Shown piece by piece: positions 29,489 through 40,940 of a DNA stretch of 64,000 bases. Source of the DNA: Durusdinium trenchii (lineage: Eukaryota; Sar; Dinophyceae; Suessiales; Symbiodiniaceae); NCBI GenBank assembly GCA_963970005.1, contig CAXAMN010021113.1, forward strand, positions 619,901-683,900, written 5' to 3'. The translations under genes and the position numbers were made by a program. The notes beneath the pieces were generated by a model that saw nothing but the letters and a program-made list of their open reading frames with translations, searched no databases and had not been told where the DNA came from. How positions within the stretch are numbered: the first letter of the stretch is position 1; each line of letters starts with the position of its first letter.

Positions 29489-29550
29489 GGTGAAAGTACT
29501 TCCGGAGACCGGTCCTTGGGCCTCCGGACATCCAAGCAACGGATGGTCCT
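29489..29550 (-). repeat. Inverted-repeat pair, left member
   Basis: On the minus strand this reads AGGACCATCCGTTGCTTGGA, then TGTCC, then CCCAAGGACCGGTCTCCGGA and AGTACTTTCACC. The same order appears on the + strand at 31103-31166 with about four differences. Confidence 0.8.
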
Positions 29551-30150
29551 GGGGTTTCGTTTGAGGCACGACGCCTGGAAGATGTGAGTGAAACACAAAT
29601 GCAGCTAAGCCCGGCCCTACAACTGGGTGCAATATCCTCCATATCATCTCAAACCATGCTTAGCCTGAATAAATGTGTTATAAGGGAATCAACTAAGGAC
29701 TATGTTCTGACAATGTGACGTTCCTGCTTGTGGTCTTCTATCGGCATAACATCATAATATTCGATTTTGGTGCCAGGAGAAAGAATCCTATAGGGTCAAA
29801 CTACCTTGTTTTTTTCTTCGGTGCTTGGATGGCTGCCATGGGAACGCTCTCAGTACCTTTCTTCGGAGGTGGGAGCGCATTTTCAGCTTTAGACCATGGT
29901 CCCACAGCCCTCTCAAAGTGGTCCAGTCTGACCCAGGTCCAAACCTGGTCTTTCCTGGTTTTGCTTAGATTAGGATGATATCAGTGATTGTCCCGAAGTG
30001 GGTGAATCCATATTGGCTTTTGGTCCAGTTCCTGGAATCGCCCCGTGCTGCCAAGCCTGACTTCCGAGTCGTGTGAGGGACCTGTGAACGGTTCGACCTG
30101 GCCCGGAACCCGACCGACGCCGCGATCGAAGGGTCACACCCGGCGTCGAA

Positions 30151-30240
30151 GGCGGGTGGCGCCGAGGCCAGGAATGGCAGAAAGCTTTGGAGCTTTTCCA
30201 GCAGCTGAAAAGAAGCTGGGACGAATCGTTTTCGGGCGGT
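30151..30240 (+). CDS. PPR helix B fragment
   Basis: The frame beginning GGC at 30151 reads GGWRRGQEWQKALELFQQLK then RSWDESFSGGDMGW. GQEWQKALELFQQLKRS is a textbook PPR helix B (x-x-W-x-x-A-L-x-L-F-x-x-L). Helix A is not visible directly upstream in this frame, so an exon border or decay lies near 30150. The competing frame is arginine-rich. Confidence 0.5.
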
Positions 30241-30249
30241 GACATGGGG

Positions 30250-31100
30250 TGGATTTTGACCTATAAGGCCTATAAGGAGACAGTGGGTTTTAGGGTTCTG
30301 GCTCAACCTATTCGAGGATGTGTGGATACAGCAAACAGTATGTCCTATTTTGGGGTGTGGCCTTGAGTTGGCTTTTTACACGGAGCTATACAACAGAGAG
30401 CTGGTCCTCCCCACGCTGAATGAGCTGAGAGGTTGACGTTGAGGTCCCTCATGTCGCACTGCTGTGGCCCAGAGACACGGATATGTCCGGATCCAATCCC
30501 TACAGAGATTCTTGACCTCATTTGACTGTACCTGGTCATAAATGATATGAAACAGACTGGATGCAGAGGACCAAGCTTTACGTCAGACTGGACTTGTAAG
30601 GAATAGTGTCTTCCATGCGTGTCGGACTGTGTCTCATGACCATCCGGCTTCCGTATGGCGCGCTTGGAAAGCTCTTCTGAAAAGGACATCGCCTACACAT
30701 GAAAACACAGCCTGTTGTTAACAGTTGCTATCATGAGTATGCTTTAACCAAATGCCAAGCCCTCACTACAAGGGCTGTCATGCAAATGTTTGGAGGCTTG
30801 CTTTTTTGTTTGGTACCTCGACAGCTTGGTGTCAGTGCACATTCCGAAGTGGTGTTGTTTATTCTTTTCCCGTGCTGCATGTTCAACCTGGTTTTCAACC
30901 ATTGAAGCCACACCTGCTCTCGATTCCTCAGTGATTTCGACCGTGTTGATGTCCGCCGTAGTTGGATATGATACTGTTATACAACACACACATGGTCTTT
31001 TAGACAGCTGTGCCTTTGGGGACCCTTCTTAGAAGAACCTAAATAGACGAGCCTGAAATTGGGACCTCATCATTACAATATATATATCATCCCTAAGGGT
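30250..31100. other. Non-coding stretch
   Basis: No supported gene. Frames around 30700-31000 on both strands are hydrophobic and overlap one another without a recognisable domain. Confidence 0.45.
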
Positions 31101-31102
31101 CC

Positions 31103-31166
31103 AGGACCATCCGTTGCTCGGATGTCCTTGGCCCCAAGGACCAGTCTCTGGAAGTACTTTCACCTC
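31103..31166 (+). repeat. Inverted-repeat pair, right member
   Basis: It starts AGGACCATCCGTTGCTCGGA, then TGTCC, and continues CCCCAAGGACCAGTCTCTGG and AAGTACTTTCACC. It pairs with 29489-29550 and has a shorter relative at 35824-35848 (GGACCATCCATTTCTCGGAT). Confidence 0.8.
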
Positions 31167-31169
31167 CAA

Positions 31170-34100
31170 GACCATCTTCAGGAGGTACCTGGACCCGGGA
31201 CCCTATGGGTATATAAGAAGGATACTAAGGGTACTTACCTGTCAGACATCCCAAAAAAAGCAGATGACCATGAAGGACCCTGTGTACCGTTTAAGAGAGG
31301 TGTTTCATCTTCCAACACCGCCGTGGGTGTTGGTGAATGTCATGTTGGATAACACTGATCTTCTCAAAAGTCGACAAGCAGCTTCTGAGGTAAAGAGAGA
31401 TCATTTAGAGACCCACCTCTCCGCAAGTCCTGCTTCACCAGTGACGTGCTTCACCACGGGCAAGACGACCTGGAGTTGTAGGTGTTCATAGGTTTTCTAG
31501 CTGTTGCTACGACAGAGCGAAGCATTTCGCTTCCTGGACATCCACCAAGGACATGGGCCCTTGCCCACCACCAACAGCTTCTTGTCAGCTAGACCTATTC
31601 GTTCCTGCCCATGCGTGCAGTGGTGTTCTGTTGACCGACGAGAAGTGGAACATGGCTCGACTCTGGGTGTGTATTCTTTGACCTGGATATGGTCCAGGGG
31701 CTGTATCCCAAGGATTTATTTGAAAGCGCGTTTCAGAAGTTTATGTTGAAATCTATGTTTCATAATTAATTTTCATGGATATTTATCATAAAACCATAGA
31801 TTTAATATCCAACCATATCCAACCAATTGTTGTTGGTCTATGTTCCTTCTTCCAGGGGGTCGATCTGGGAGGTCTCTCTATTTAACCACACACCCTTAGG
31901 ACTATCCATGGTTTTCCTGGGTCTGCATGATCTCCCATGGTTTGCTGGAGGGAAGGCATATTTATTGATCAGAGCGTTTTCTACCGTATCCTCTTTTGGG
32001 AGACACCTATGAAAAAGGAAGATGGGCTTTGATATAGTGAACAGCACCAGCTTTCGACCAACACACACATACACGCACCTGACAGTATAAAGCTTACATG
32101 TATTTTTGTATGCATTTAGTATCTACAAGCTTTTTTGGTTGTGAGGTAAATGTGTGTTGCTCATCCTCGCCTCCATTCTGTGTCTTGGTCTCAACGGCCT
32201 GTGACAGAGAATGTTCGCCGCAGGAGGAACCTCAATTCCTCGGTGACTTTGGTCCCTCCAGTTGGAGAACCTGCCGAGTGACACGGCAACATGCCTTCCC
32301 TCGGTCATCCCCAATGAGCTGACACGCCCCGAAAGCAATGTCAGAAATCAGGTTTGAGAACGGAACCGAGTTCGGTTTTTCTGAAGATTCGCCCTCCACG
32401 TCATCGTTTCTTTGCACCTGGTGGTTCCTTTCGACTCTTCCTAAACTCTTGCAAACCACCTGGTCCCTCCGCTCCAGTGGTTGGAGCGGCTTGCTCAAAC
32501 CGTGCTCAGCTTCAGACTGATCGGTGCCCCCGGTCTGCCGGCACGGACCACCGGAGGGAAGGAGGGCGGAACAGGGGGGGCCAAGAGAGGTAGCCAGTGA
32601 CCGTAAATAGGACCTGTCACCTGGGGTACCCAACTGGCATGTATATATATAATATTATATTTATATAGTCTTTTGGGGTTCTTGAACCTTTGTTGGGAGC
32701 GCCACATCAGTTCCGTCTTTCGAAGAGTTGGAACACCTCCCAGAGTTGGAATCCGGCTTCACGCCGCCCTCGAAGGCTTCAACATCGCCATGGATGTGTG
32801 GTCGCAGCACGACCCCAGTGTGGACTGTGCGAAGCAGGTGGACCAACTCCAGGCCGCATGGAGACCAAACGAGGGGGAGACCAAACGAGGGGGACTTTGG
32901 CTGGCTGCCAAACGGGGCTGCTTGCCGCCTTTCGGCGGTTGGAGACCGCAGACATTGAGTGTTGGTAGTTGGTCAGTACTTGGACCTCACTCCTACCAAC
33001 ACTCAACTACCAACACTCAACTATCCCAGTAGTATGGTAGTTGGTCAGTACTATCCCAGACGCCCTGACGTGAAAAAAAGAACAGCTACTTACTCCTGAG
33101 GACTGTGAGGGTCCGGGTAGATTAGTTTTGGACGGATCGACTGACCTTTTGCTGTTGGAGCCGTTCGTTCGGTGTGAGGACGGTACCGTGGTGCCGTCCA
33201 TGCCGGAGCGAGACGGAGCGATTCGGATCAATTGAGAAGCACAGAGGGAACACTGGAACTCCTAAAGCCCCTTCGTTGCCTGCCAGAGGTTTGAAGAACC
33301 AATGAAAGTGCAATCAACGTCCCACTTCTTTGTAGGTATACCTGGAATGTCCAGGAATGTGTCAGTTACTCCAGCTTGTTGCTCAGATGGTAGTTAGACC
33401 CAAAGATTCACAACTCACCTCAGGAGGTGCTTCAGTTAGATACATTACGGTTTGATTTTTGGTGCCAATCGCAGTCCACTTTCATCGCAGTGAGCCGGCT
33501 CACGGGAGTGGTCGCGGTGGCTTTGTGGGCCATGTGCCATGGCAGGCGGGGAAGAGAGCGGGCAGCGTAATGGCCAACTGTAGAGTTGAGGCAGTTTTTG
33601 ATACAAGCGCCACAAGCACAAGCAACATCCTGAGTTTTGACGCACCTACTGCGACTGCTCAGTCTCTTCTCTTCTCTGACGCCGCTCCGCCCGTTTCTCC
33701 GCCCGTTTTTCACACTGCTCCGGACTCCCAACGGTGTTCCCGTCGAAGACCCTCCGGTCACCCTGCCAGGCACTGACGCACCCATCCTCCCGCACTGGAC
33801 GCGCTGGAGGGTGGCCCTGGCGTCCTTGACGGAGCAGCGGGAGGACTGGGAGATGGAACATGGGGCGATGTGGCTGAACAGAGCCGAAAGCCAAGCCTTT
33901 GTTGAAGTATCAAGAGAGGTGAATTGAGAAGGCGTCAGTCTTTGGGGACACAAAGCTTTCCCTATTGGACGCCTGTGGGATTTTTTTTGCATGCCAAAGC
34001 AACGTTTCTCATCATCGAAGAGGCGAGCTTGAGCGTGGCCAGAGCGTTTCGTACGCATGACCTACTGCCCCGGCAGGTTCACGGGCTGTGGCATGGACTG

Positions 34101-34340
34101 TTCGCAAGTCATGTGGATCCTCCATGGATCGATCGATCTCAGCTTTGAGGCGCAAGACATGCTCCTGCTCAAGCGACCGGCCGGGCACTCGGTGCCCACG
34201 GTGAGATCAGTAGAGTCGACGACCGGGGACGGCGAAGGCGAAGAAGCGTGAAGCTACCAGTGACCCAGTACCGTAGAACATGGGACATGACCCAGTACTT
34301 GTACCGCAGGTCCTTGTAACCACGTGAAGGTTTTATATTA
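31170..34340. other. Mostly non-coding, family F and B fragments, weak frames
   Basis: 31826-31893 is a family F fragment (GGTCTATGTTCCTTCTTCCA, then GGTCTCTCTATTTAACCACA). 32955-33060 repeats the word CCAACACTCAACTA and TAGTTGGTCAGTACT in direct and inverted copies. 34256-34323 is a family B fragment. Frames at 32340-32600 and 32670-33030 have no recognised domain. Confidence 0.45.
33637..33927 (+). CDS. Hypothetical exon-like open frame
   Basis: From about 33735 the frame reads VPVEDPPVTLPGTDAPILPH, WTRWRVALASLTEQREDWEM, EHGAMWLNRAESQAFVEVSR and ends EVN with TGA at 33925-33927. Composition and the absence of a good rival frame suggest coding. The 5' part (FSSLTPLRPFLRPFFTLLR) is less sure. 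A donor-like GT follows AGAGAG near the end, so the true exon may stop there. No family is recognised. Confidence 0.35.
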   Translation: MTHLLRLLSLFSSLTPLRPFLRPFFTLLRTPNGVPVEDPPVTLPGTDAPILPHWTRWRVALASLTEQREDWEMEHGAMWLNRAESQAFVEVSREVN

Positions 34341-34362
34341 GATATGTACGTTAGTAAAGAAG

Positions 34363-34470
34363 TTGGAACTCGTCATTGGGTGCTTTGAGGAGGATGAGGA
34401 GTTGGACGTGATCCGCTACACCACTGTCATCACTGCTTGTCAGAGACTTGGACGGAGACCGGACGTTGGG
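34363..34470 (+). CDS. PPR-like exon fragment
   Basis: The frame reads MELVIGCFEEDEELDVIRYT then TVITACQRLGRRPDVGRL. ELDVIRYTTVITACQRLGR fits PPR helix A, preceded by an acidic linker where the previous helix B would end. Helix B of this motif has lost its W..A..LL pattern. It begins the dense PPR stretch that extends to about 53 kb. Confidence 0.5.
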
Positions 34471-34479
34471 AGACTTCGG

Positions 34480-35530
34480 GTACTAGAGTTGGCTACGTCG
34501 GTCACGGTGCACCGGTTTCCAAAGGGAGGTACAGTTGTTGATAAACCCTCCTCACAGTGCATTGCATGGGGTACTCCCTACAGTGGTTGGCGATGTGCTG
34601 AAAATTCCTGTGGCCAAGGCAAGCGTCACCGTGGAAAAAACAACTAAAACATACATGGCAATTGAAATTATAAACGGACCACGGTGGAATCGAACCATCA
34701 AAGTAGGAGTGCTGACCTTGCGGTTTGTAAGACAAGAGTAAAACACCTTCACCAATATGTGCAGCCGGTCAAGCTGATTCCGGTATTGAAGGAAACGGCT
34801 TGTCAGCAAGGTGGCACACATGGTGGCACATCAGTCAAACTCCTTGATACTACGACTGAGCTTGATTGATGGTAAGGGGTGAAGAATCCCTAAAACTCTC
34901 TCTCTCACCTTGCGCATCCATTCCCTTGCGATGAAATGTGATCAAGAGACACCAAAACACAGTCTGAGCAATGTCGCTCAACTCGGGCCTGTGCCGACCC
35001 TTTATTTTGGAGGTCATCCATTGAGACCTCTATGAGGAGGCCTAACAACCCTCTTGAGGAGACCTGAAGGCTGCTGATGTAGACATATAGATGTTTCTTT
35101 TGGATGTTTCAAAGCCTCCTGGACCTGACAGGCACCTTAAGTCCTAAGGTACCATCTTCTGACACGCCCAGTTTCTGACCCTTTGTCATAGGCTTGAGGG
35201 GGATGCCAGAGGTCAAACTTGGGATCCTTTGGGCTTGTTGGAGGTCCTCATCTTGGTGGTTGCCCCGTGAAACTTGAAGGGTTGGACCTCTTGACCTCGG
35301 TATGCGCAGGGCGCAACGACATGGATGATCGTCCACCCTGCAAGGTGCCTCCACCTTCATAGATCAATTAGAGGCAGGGTGTTTTGTATAGGAAACCAAT
35401 TCCCTGCACTCCGTGACAATCTTACAATATCTATCTCAATGGATGTCCGATTTCTCTCGCCGAGTTGTTGTTGCCCTGTGCGTTCACCGGTGTGTACTGG
35501 TAGGAAAGCAGCCCGCTGGTGGGCGGCCCT
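34480..35530. other. Non-coding stretch
   Basis: No supported gene. The frame at 34684-34869 (KLIPVLKETACQQGGTHGG) is open but without recognised homology, and minus-strand bases there include an isolated tRNA-type B-box word that does not extend to a tRNA. Confidence 0.4.
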
Positions 35531-35540
35531 CGGGGTGTTG

Positions 35541-35620
35541 CACTCCTTGCGACGTAGCAAGCTGCGAGCAAACGTGGTGACCTACAACAGCACATTAGGA
35601 AGCTGTACGCAGGCACCGGT
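35541..35620 (+). CDS. PPR-like exon fragment
   Basis: The frame reads SLRRSKLRANVVTYNSTLGS then CTQAPVACDWETL. LRANVVTYNSTLGSC is a clear PPR helix A, and the preceding SLRR fits the end of a prior motif. The upstream codons (WWAALGVLHSLRR) resemble a decayed helix B. The related DNA word AACGTGGTGACCTA recurs at 37525. Confidence 0.55.
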
Positions 35621-35730
35621 GGCTTGCGATTGGGAGACTCTATGACTGTCTATATATGTTGAAAAGAGCTTTTTGACCTTGGCAATGAAGGGTAATTGCA
35701 TGTATATTACTTTTATTAGATAATGGATGA

Positions 35731-35804
35731 TACCTGGACCCTCGAAGTACAATGATTTTTACTGTTAGGTTCATGTCTCATTGTCCAGGGTACTTGAAGT
35801 CGCG
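35731..35804. repeat. Foldback family B, short copy
   Basis: ACCTGGACCCTCGAAGTAC on the left and GGGTACTTGAAGTCGCGC on the right form imperfect arms around GTTCATGTCTCATTGTCC. Confidence 0.65.
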
Positions 35805-35809
35805 CTTGT

Positions 35810-37355
35810 GCAGCTGGGTCGCTAGGACCATCCATTTCTCGGATGTCCTGCTGCAGCAGGCCCCAGTCGAAGGAAATACGTTAGCCCAAAAAGAAGACCA
35901 TCCGAAAAAGTCCCTGGACCTTATGGAACTTGGTACAACATCCTCTCTAGGTGCCGACGGTTTTGTTGACAGCTGAGCTGGTGTATGTTGGGTGTTGGGT
36001 GTTCAGCGTGGCCATACTCGTGGCCATTTCTCCTGGTAAACTGCCATGACCTGCTTAACTGCTTCGGTCACTTTGTTCACTTCGTTCAGTTGCGAAGAGC
36101 ACATGGAGCGGACAGAAGATTGACGTGCACGGGTGAGTGATTTTGTTAAAAGGTCTTAGCCAGCTTGAATACTCACTCATGCGGCATGCGGTTGTTCAAG
36201 GCACCTGCAGTAGCAATCCCAACTGGTAAATTTTAAAGGGACAGTGTACATTCTTTTTGGGGGGACTAGGATATACCAAGAAATTCCACCCGAAGCAAAC
36301 ACAGCTATAGGATACTTGCAGGAAGCCCAAACAACCAGAACACACATGTGACATGTGTTACTTGTTTTTCTGATGATGGCAATTGAGATCCTTTACAATC
36401 CTTTACAAGTGCTTGGGACTGTGGAAGCATCCATTTCTTGGGACAAATTTTCCGTTGAGAGATGACCTGGGCATCGTGCCCAGAGAGTTCTGAGCCGAGC
36501 CGAGCCGGTCAGGCTGCTGAATGGCCCCAAGCACTTCAGTTGCTCGACCAGGCCGACCAGGACCGAAAAAACCTCAGAGTTGCACCTGGTAACCTGGTAA
36601 GACGTAAGACCCCAGGACTCTGTATACACAGTGACAAGTAAGTCTTGAAAAGAAGAAAGCAATTTCAGAACAGCATGTTGGGAACGAACTGGGCTGGTAG
36701 AACTTCCAAGAGCTCGATGTTTTAATGCGTGTTTTTTGTATCATTGGCAGATGTACAGCTCACATAGTGAACAAGTGCTCACACAATCAAGGCCAACACC
36801 AACACCAACAAAGTATCGGTATGTGACAGACAGTAATGACTCAACAAATGAGAATCATTGCATGATTGTATAATGATTATTTCCACTGAACATGAACGAA
36901 GCTGGTCGAAACAAGATACTGGTTGACAGGACTACCCTGTCAGGGGATATAGAACATATATATAGAACATATACTTTGATTTCCCCGACTGCAGCGAAAC
37001 AGCTGCAAACCTCGCTGAGCGATTTTCGGGATCGAAAACGGCCAGTTCTTGACTTCGCCCAAAAGGTCGAGAGAGGGGTGCGAGACCATTGGTGGTTCCA
37101 GCTGTGACCGGAGTTCCACCTTTTCGGTCAGTTTGAAAGTACCTTTTTTGGGGGGGAATCTGCACACAGAGGGTTTGCAAGAGGAAACTGGTCATGCAAG
37201 GAGCTGTCCTCCAGATGATTGGAATGTACTCCAACCTTCTGAGAAACCTGCTGCCACGACGCACCCGGATGGATCTTCTGAGGAACAGCCAGAATCCATC
37301 CAGCTTGGGCCAGGGGGACTCAAACCCTTTGACCAAGGCCCCCGCTAAGGGGTGT
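35810..37355. other. Non-coding stretch
   Basis: No supported gene. 36248-36282 (TTTTTGGGGGGACTAGGATA, TACCAAGAAATTC) resembles part of the conserved 3' third of the VNTR repeats at 13.9 and 16.5 kb. 36785-36810 is a CAACAC triplet-type repeat. A hairpin-prone word ATATATAGAACATATA occurs at 36950-36972. Confidence 0.45.
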
Positions 37356-37359
37356 CTAA

Positions 37360-37452
37360 TACCCTGCGAATCCAAATATCTCAGAAGGTAGGACTAGACC
37401 CTCCGAACCTACATAACAGTGTCTACAATCACCTTCTCAGAGGCCTAGAGAT
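37360..37452. repeat. Foldback family A copy
   Basis: ATACCCTGCGAATCCAAATA, CTCAGAAGGTAGGACTAGAC, CACCTTCTCAGAGGCCTAGA: the family order is kept, with the left outer arm diverged. Confidence 0.65.
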
Positions 37453-37504
37453 AATATGAGATAATGGGTTTTTTTTGCTTCGAAGGTGGATTCCGATCGA
37501 TTCC

Positions 37505-37600
37505 GATCGAACTGGAGAGGTTCGTGCAAATGTGGTCACCTATGGAAGCCTTTGTGGCTCCTGTGGCTGGAGAAGAGCTCGAGTCCTTCTAGGCGTGCCG
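37505..37600 (+). CDS. PPR-like exon fragment
   Basis: The frame reads TGEVRANVVTYGSLCGSCGW then RRARVLLGVPERKQR. VRANVVTYGSLCGSCGWRRARVLL keeps PPR helix A and a trace of helix B. The DNA just upstream contains a tandem ATTCCGATCG word (37488-37508). Upstream TTTTTTTTGCTTCGAAG could be an acceptor. Confidence 0.5.
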
Positions 37601-37604
37601 GAAA

Positions 37605-38300
37605 GGAAACAGAGGGCAAACAGAGGTGGCGTGTGCACACCCCAGACTTCAGGGGCTCACATTCTTTTGTTCTTGCAAATCATTCTAGAAGAATGGAAAA
37701 AAAAAAACAAAAACATGATTAACATAGAACAACTATGAAAAACAATAGAAGCATAGCACTTGTAAACATCATTAAAGATCTATCATGCACCACCTGAGAC
37801 TGCTTCACCCTTCCCTTGGACCCCTTGGACGCTGAGCAGAGCTTCTTTGTATCAACTAGATGTTTCAATCCAGGGAAAGGGAGGTGGATCAGAGTTTGGG
37901 AAAGGTACTGTCTCTGACCCAACAAGTGGGTTGTATAGATATGTTTAGATTTGGATACGGACTCTTCCAGTCCTGCGGCATGGGTCTAGCGGGTGATTGT
38001 TGATTGCAGTGGTTGCAGAGTAGATGGCACACCCAAGGTTGGTGGTTAATATGTCTATGTAGACCCACATCTAGACATGCAGGGGTTTGGTACGATCACC
38101 AAGACGAACAACCAAACACTCGTACGCCAAAAGATTAATCGTAGACGAAGGCAGGCTGCCATTCGCAGGTTTGCTGGTGTAACTGGTGTACGGGCGACTC
38201 ATCGAAAGCGAAGGTCTAAGCGTCCTTTCAAGAGTCCAAGCGATGGGCACTCCTCTCAAGACGGGTAGCGTGAATCCGTGAGGATTCTCAAAAGGCTAGC
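37605..38300. other. Non-coding stretch, one basic frame
   Basis: A + frame at 38077-38268 encodes a strongly basic peptide (LVRQKINRRRRQAAIRRFAG). Its composition is unusual, but I recognise no family and do not call a gene. An A-rich tract lies at 37694-37715. Confidence 0.4.
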
Positions 38301-38303
38301 CAG

Positions 38304-38418
38304 CCACCTGGACCCTTAGAGTATTCATAGACATGGGTACAGTTGTACCGTTGTACTTGTATTCTTTTGTTCGGGTCACGTCCCATTTTCTAGAGTACTG
38401 GGTCAGTCGGGTCCAGCT
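38304..38418. repeat. Foldback family B, complete copy
   Basis: Left arm CCACCTGGACCCTTAGAGTA, inner GACATGGGTACAGTTGTACC, right GGGTCACGTCCCATTTTCTA and ACTGGGTCAGTCGGGTCCAG. The centre GGTACAGTTGTACCGTTGTA is itself palindromic. Confidence 0.75.
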
Positions 38419-38479
38419 AGAAGAGCTGTAGAGTGGGGTGCTGCTAGGCTTGGCCCAGCAGAACTCGCAGGAGTTGCGC

Positions 38480-38570
38480 AGCAGCAGCGGATGACGAGCC
38501 TGGTCGCCTATAGCTCGTGCATCGGCGAATGCCAGCAGCTCGGCGCATGCCCGAAGGTTGAGAGGTGGAG
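38480..38570 (+). CDS. PPR-like exon fragment, decayed
   Basis: The frame reads MTSLVAYSSCIGECQQLGAC then PKVERWRPGG. LVAYSSCIGECQQLG aligns with PPR helix A (V-T-Y-N-S-x-I-x-x-C). The upstream bases (CGCAGGAGTTGCGCAGCAGC) give an amphipathic QELRSSSG segment that may be the end of a preceding motif. Confidence 0.4.
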
Positions 38571-39204
38571 GCCTGGAGGCCGAGAACAGAAGGCTGGAAA
38601 GATAGACTTAACCCCAACAGTGAACAGGTCGCAACTGGATATTCCAGGTAGAAGATCTCAGGGAATTCAGACCAGACACTGCAACCAAATCCCTCCAACA
38701 GGACACCTCCTGCGAGTTGTATTGCAAGTCTCTACAAGCCGCCATTTTTCGGAGACCTGTTGGAAGGTGCTGGTATAGTAATGTCAATCCGAGAGGCCTT
38801 TCCCAAACAAACCAACACAGGTCACAATCGGCCCAACCAGCTCAACAAATGATGGGACGAACAAAAAGCTATGCCCAGTGGGATGAACCTCCTAACACCG
38901 AATTCCTAGCCAAGTACGTGTATCACCTGCTGGTCACTACGAAAGAAAAACAACACCGACTGACCCAGAAGTACCCAGAAGTACCAGAAACTGGGACATG
39001 GCCCGAACCAAAGGAAAGAGCGGTGCTCTTCAGAATATAATCTTAAAGAGTACGAACCGGGAACCGGTCGCATCGACGATGATGGGACGACACTGGGACA
39101 CATTGGGACACCAAAGGTTCGAAGCACAAGAACAGTGGGGCATCAGAGTAGATGGCACGTTTGAAGGGCTCTCTAGGTCGGTTGATATGGATGCCTATAT
39201 ATAC

Positions 39205-39298
39205 ACCCTAGGGATCCAAGTGCCTTCTGAGAAGGTGGGATTGGGGTGGGTTTGGAGGGTCCAAATACCTTCTAAGGAGGTACTTGGAGGTGTAGGGT
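39205..39298. repeat. Foldback family A, subtype A3 (inverted)
   Basis: It is the reverse-complement arrangement of 4103-4196: CCCTAGGGATCCAAGTGCCT, then GGGGTGGGTTTGGAGGGTCC, then GGAGGTACTTGGAGGTGTAG. Confidence 0.75.
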
Positions 39299-39705
39299 TT
39301 GTATGGACGCCCAGTGCCATACAAAAGACATCTTGGGGTGTCAGTGCCATCGAACCTCTGAAATGACTGGAGCACCTGCCTTCACCATGGTGGGCTTCCT
39401 TTATGCCTTTCACCGGGACTCCGTGATTCGCTGGATAGAAACGGCTCGAGAGAGTCGATTCCGAAGAAGGCAGGTGGACAAGGCAGGCAGGCGGACCCCG
39501 GAGAAGGCGGGGGTCGTTTTCAGTCGAGTCGAAACGGAATCCTCCAGTGATTCAGGTTGAGTCTCTGCTTTGGTATTTGAGTGAAAACGCATGAAACACT
39601 GGCACCACCTGCAAGAATTCGCGGTGGCAGTGGCATTCCATAGTATTTCTAGAGACATGATGACATTAATCATGAGATTATGGCACAGCACCTCTTTCCT
39701 CCCAG

Positions 39706-39800
39706 GAAGTTGACCAAATGGCAGGAAGCGCTTGGGCTGCTTGAAGACGTGAAGAAGCAGGACGTCTTCAGACAGAAGAGGTCGGGAGAGGTCGGGATCG
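39706..39800 (+). CDS. PPR helix B exon
   Basis: After a strong acceptor (CCTCTTTCCTCCCAG, AG at 39704-39705), the frame reads KLTKWQEALGLLEDVKKQDV then FRQKRSGEVGIDGG. KLTKWQEALGLLEDVKKQ is PPR helix B with the usual W..AL.LL. Helix A would come from the previous exon. No donor is chosen with confidence. Confidence 0.6.
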
Positions 39801-40052
39801 ATGGTGGTTCATGTGTCGAAGAGAACCATCCGATGAGACACACCAGGACCATCCAATGGGACACCTGGCTGGACTACCCTGCAGTACTTACCTAGGGATC
39901 TCCAGACAGGACTTCCGTTGAATGCTCCAGACGAAAACGGATTTCTTGGAGCTCTCCCTAGTGACGGATGACGAATGATCAGCAGAGGATAATAAAATAA
40001 GATGACAAAAGGAATCAGGCATCCTCATGAATCCTCGTAGAGAGGCTGAAAC

Positions 40053-40070
40053 TGTGTGTGTGTGTGTGTT
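40053..40070. repeat. GT microsatellite
   Basis: About nine GT dinucleotides lie in a row. Confidence 0.9.
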
Positions 40071-40289
40071 TCAAATTGTTATTGTTTTCCATCTTTGGGC
40101 AAACAAAGTCATGACGGTCCACAGCCAGTCTACGGCCAAGCTTGCAGCACTCAGTCTACGACCACCTTTTTCTCAGAAGATTCAGCCTGTGTATCGACAT
40201 ATTCAAAAGCCTTGAAGTTCTGACCAACACCATGAAGTCCTGACTTGGCTCCAACTCTGGATCACTCTGGTGTTGCTCTCCCGTAGAAA

Positions 40290-40365
40290 ATGCTCCAGGA
40301 GATGTCCCCAGACATCATCCTCATCAATGCCACCATCAGCGCTGCTCAGCCCTGCCGGTGGACTC
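40290..40365 (+). CDS. PPR-like exon
   Basis: Following CTCTCCCGTAG (possible acceptor), the frame reads MLQEMSPDIILINATISAAQ then PCRWTPQVASG. PDIILINATISAAQPCRW is PPR helix A with the first residues of helix B; LQEM before it is the end of the previous motif. Position 5 of helix A is Asn, a residue known in PPR proteins to take part in base recognition. Confidence 0.6.
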
Positions 40366-40782
40366 CGCAAGTCGCATCAGGTCTCGATCTGAATGGATCT
40401 GAACAGATCAGAAGGTATTTGATCAGAATACCTGACTGACTGACTGAGGTATTTGATAAGAAGGTATTTGATTTGACAGATCTGAATGGACCTGAATAGA
40501 TCCAAAATAGATACCTGACTCGGAAGCCTTTTTTGGAGGGACCTGTGAGCAACACGTGTTTTTTCATCGACCCTGCAAGGACCTTGTGAATCTGTATCTG
40601 AAGACCCCGCCCCAGGTTTTGGCTACATTTTGGTTGGGAAAGAATGTGCCGATGTGTGTGTAAGTGACTTTGTAAACAGTGTCCTCATCTTTATATGAGG
40701 CCATGAAAGTTGTTTTCTGATCCACTTTGTTTCCACTTTGTTGGTTTTGAGTCCTAATTGTCACTCATTTGCACGGTCCAAG

Positions 40783-40940
40783 GCCTGCGAAAGTGCTTCT
40801 CAATGGCAAGAGGCCTTGCTTTTGCTTGACTTCTCCTTGTGCTCGCAAGACACCACGCCCCTCGGAAACGAAAAGGAAGTGGTCCAAGCGATTGGGAGTT
40901 GGGGGAGTTGGAAGGCAACCATATTTGCATGAAGCAAAGC
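40783..40940 (+). CDS. PPR helix B exon
   Basis: After GCACGGTCCAAG (AG at 40781-40782), the frame reads ACESASQWQEALLLLDFSLC then SQDTTPLGNEKEVVQAIGSW. ACESASQWQEALLLLDF is the C-terminal half of a PPR motif. The region beyond about 40835 is open but not PPR-like and may be intronic. Confidence 0.6.

Noticed and set aside
38077-38268. Arg-rich frame as a ribosomal or histone-like protein
   Set aside because: Basic composition alone is not evidence; no family signature could be recognised.
40053-40070. GT, CA, AT, GATA microsatellites as findings
   Set aside because: They are ordinary simple repeats and are listed only as features.
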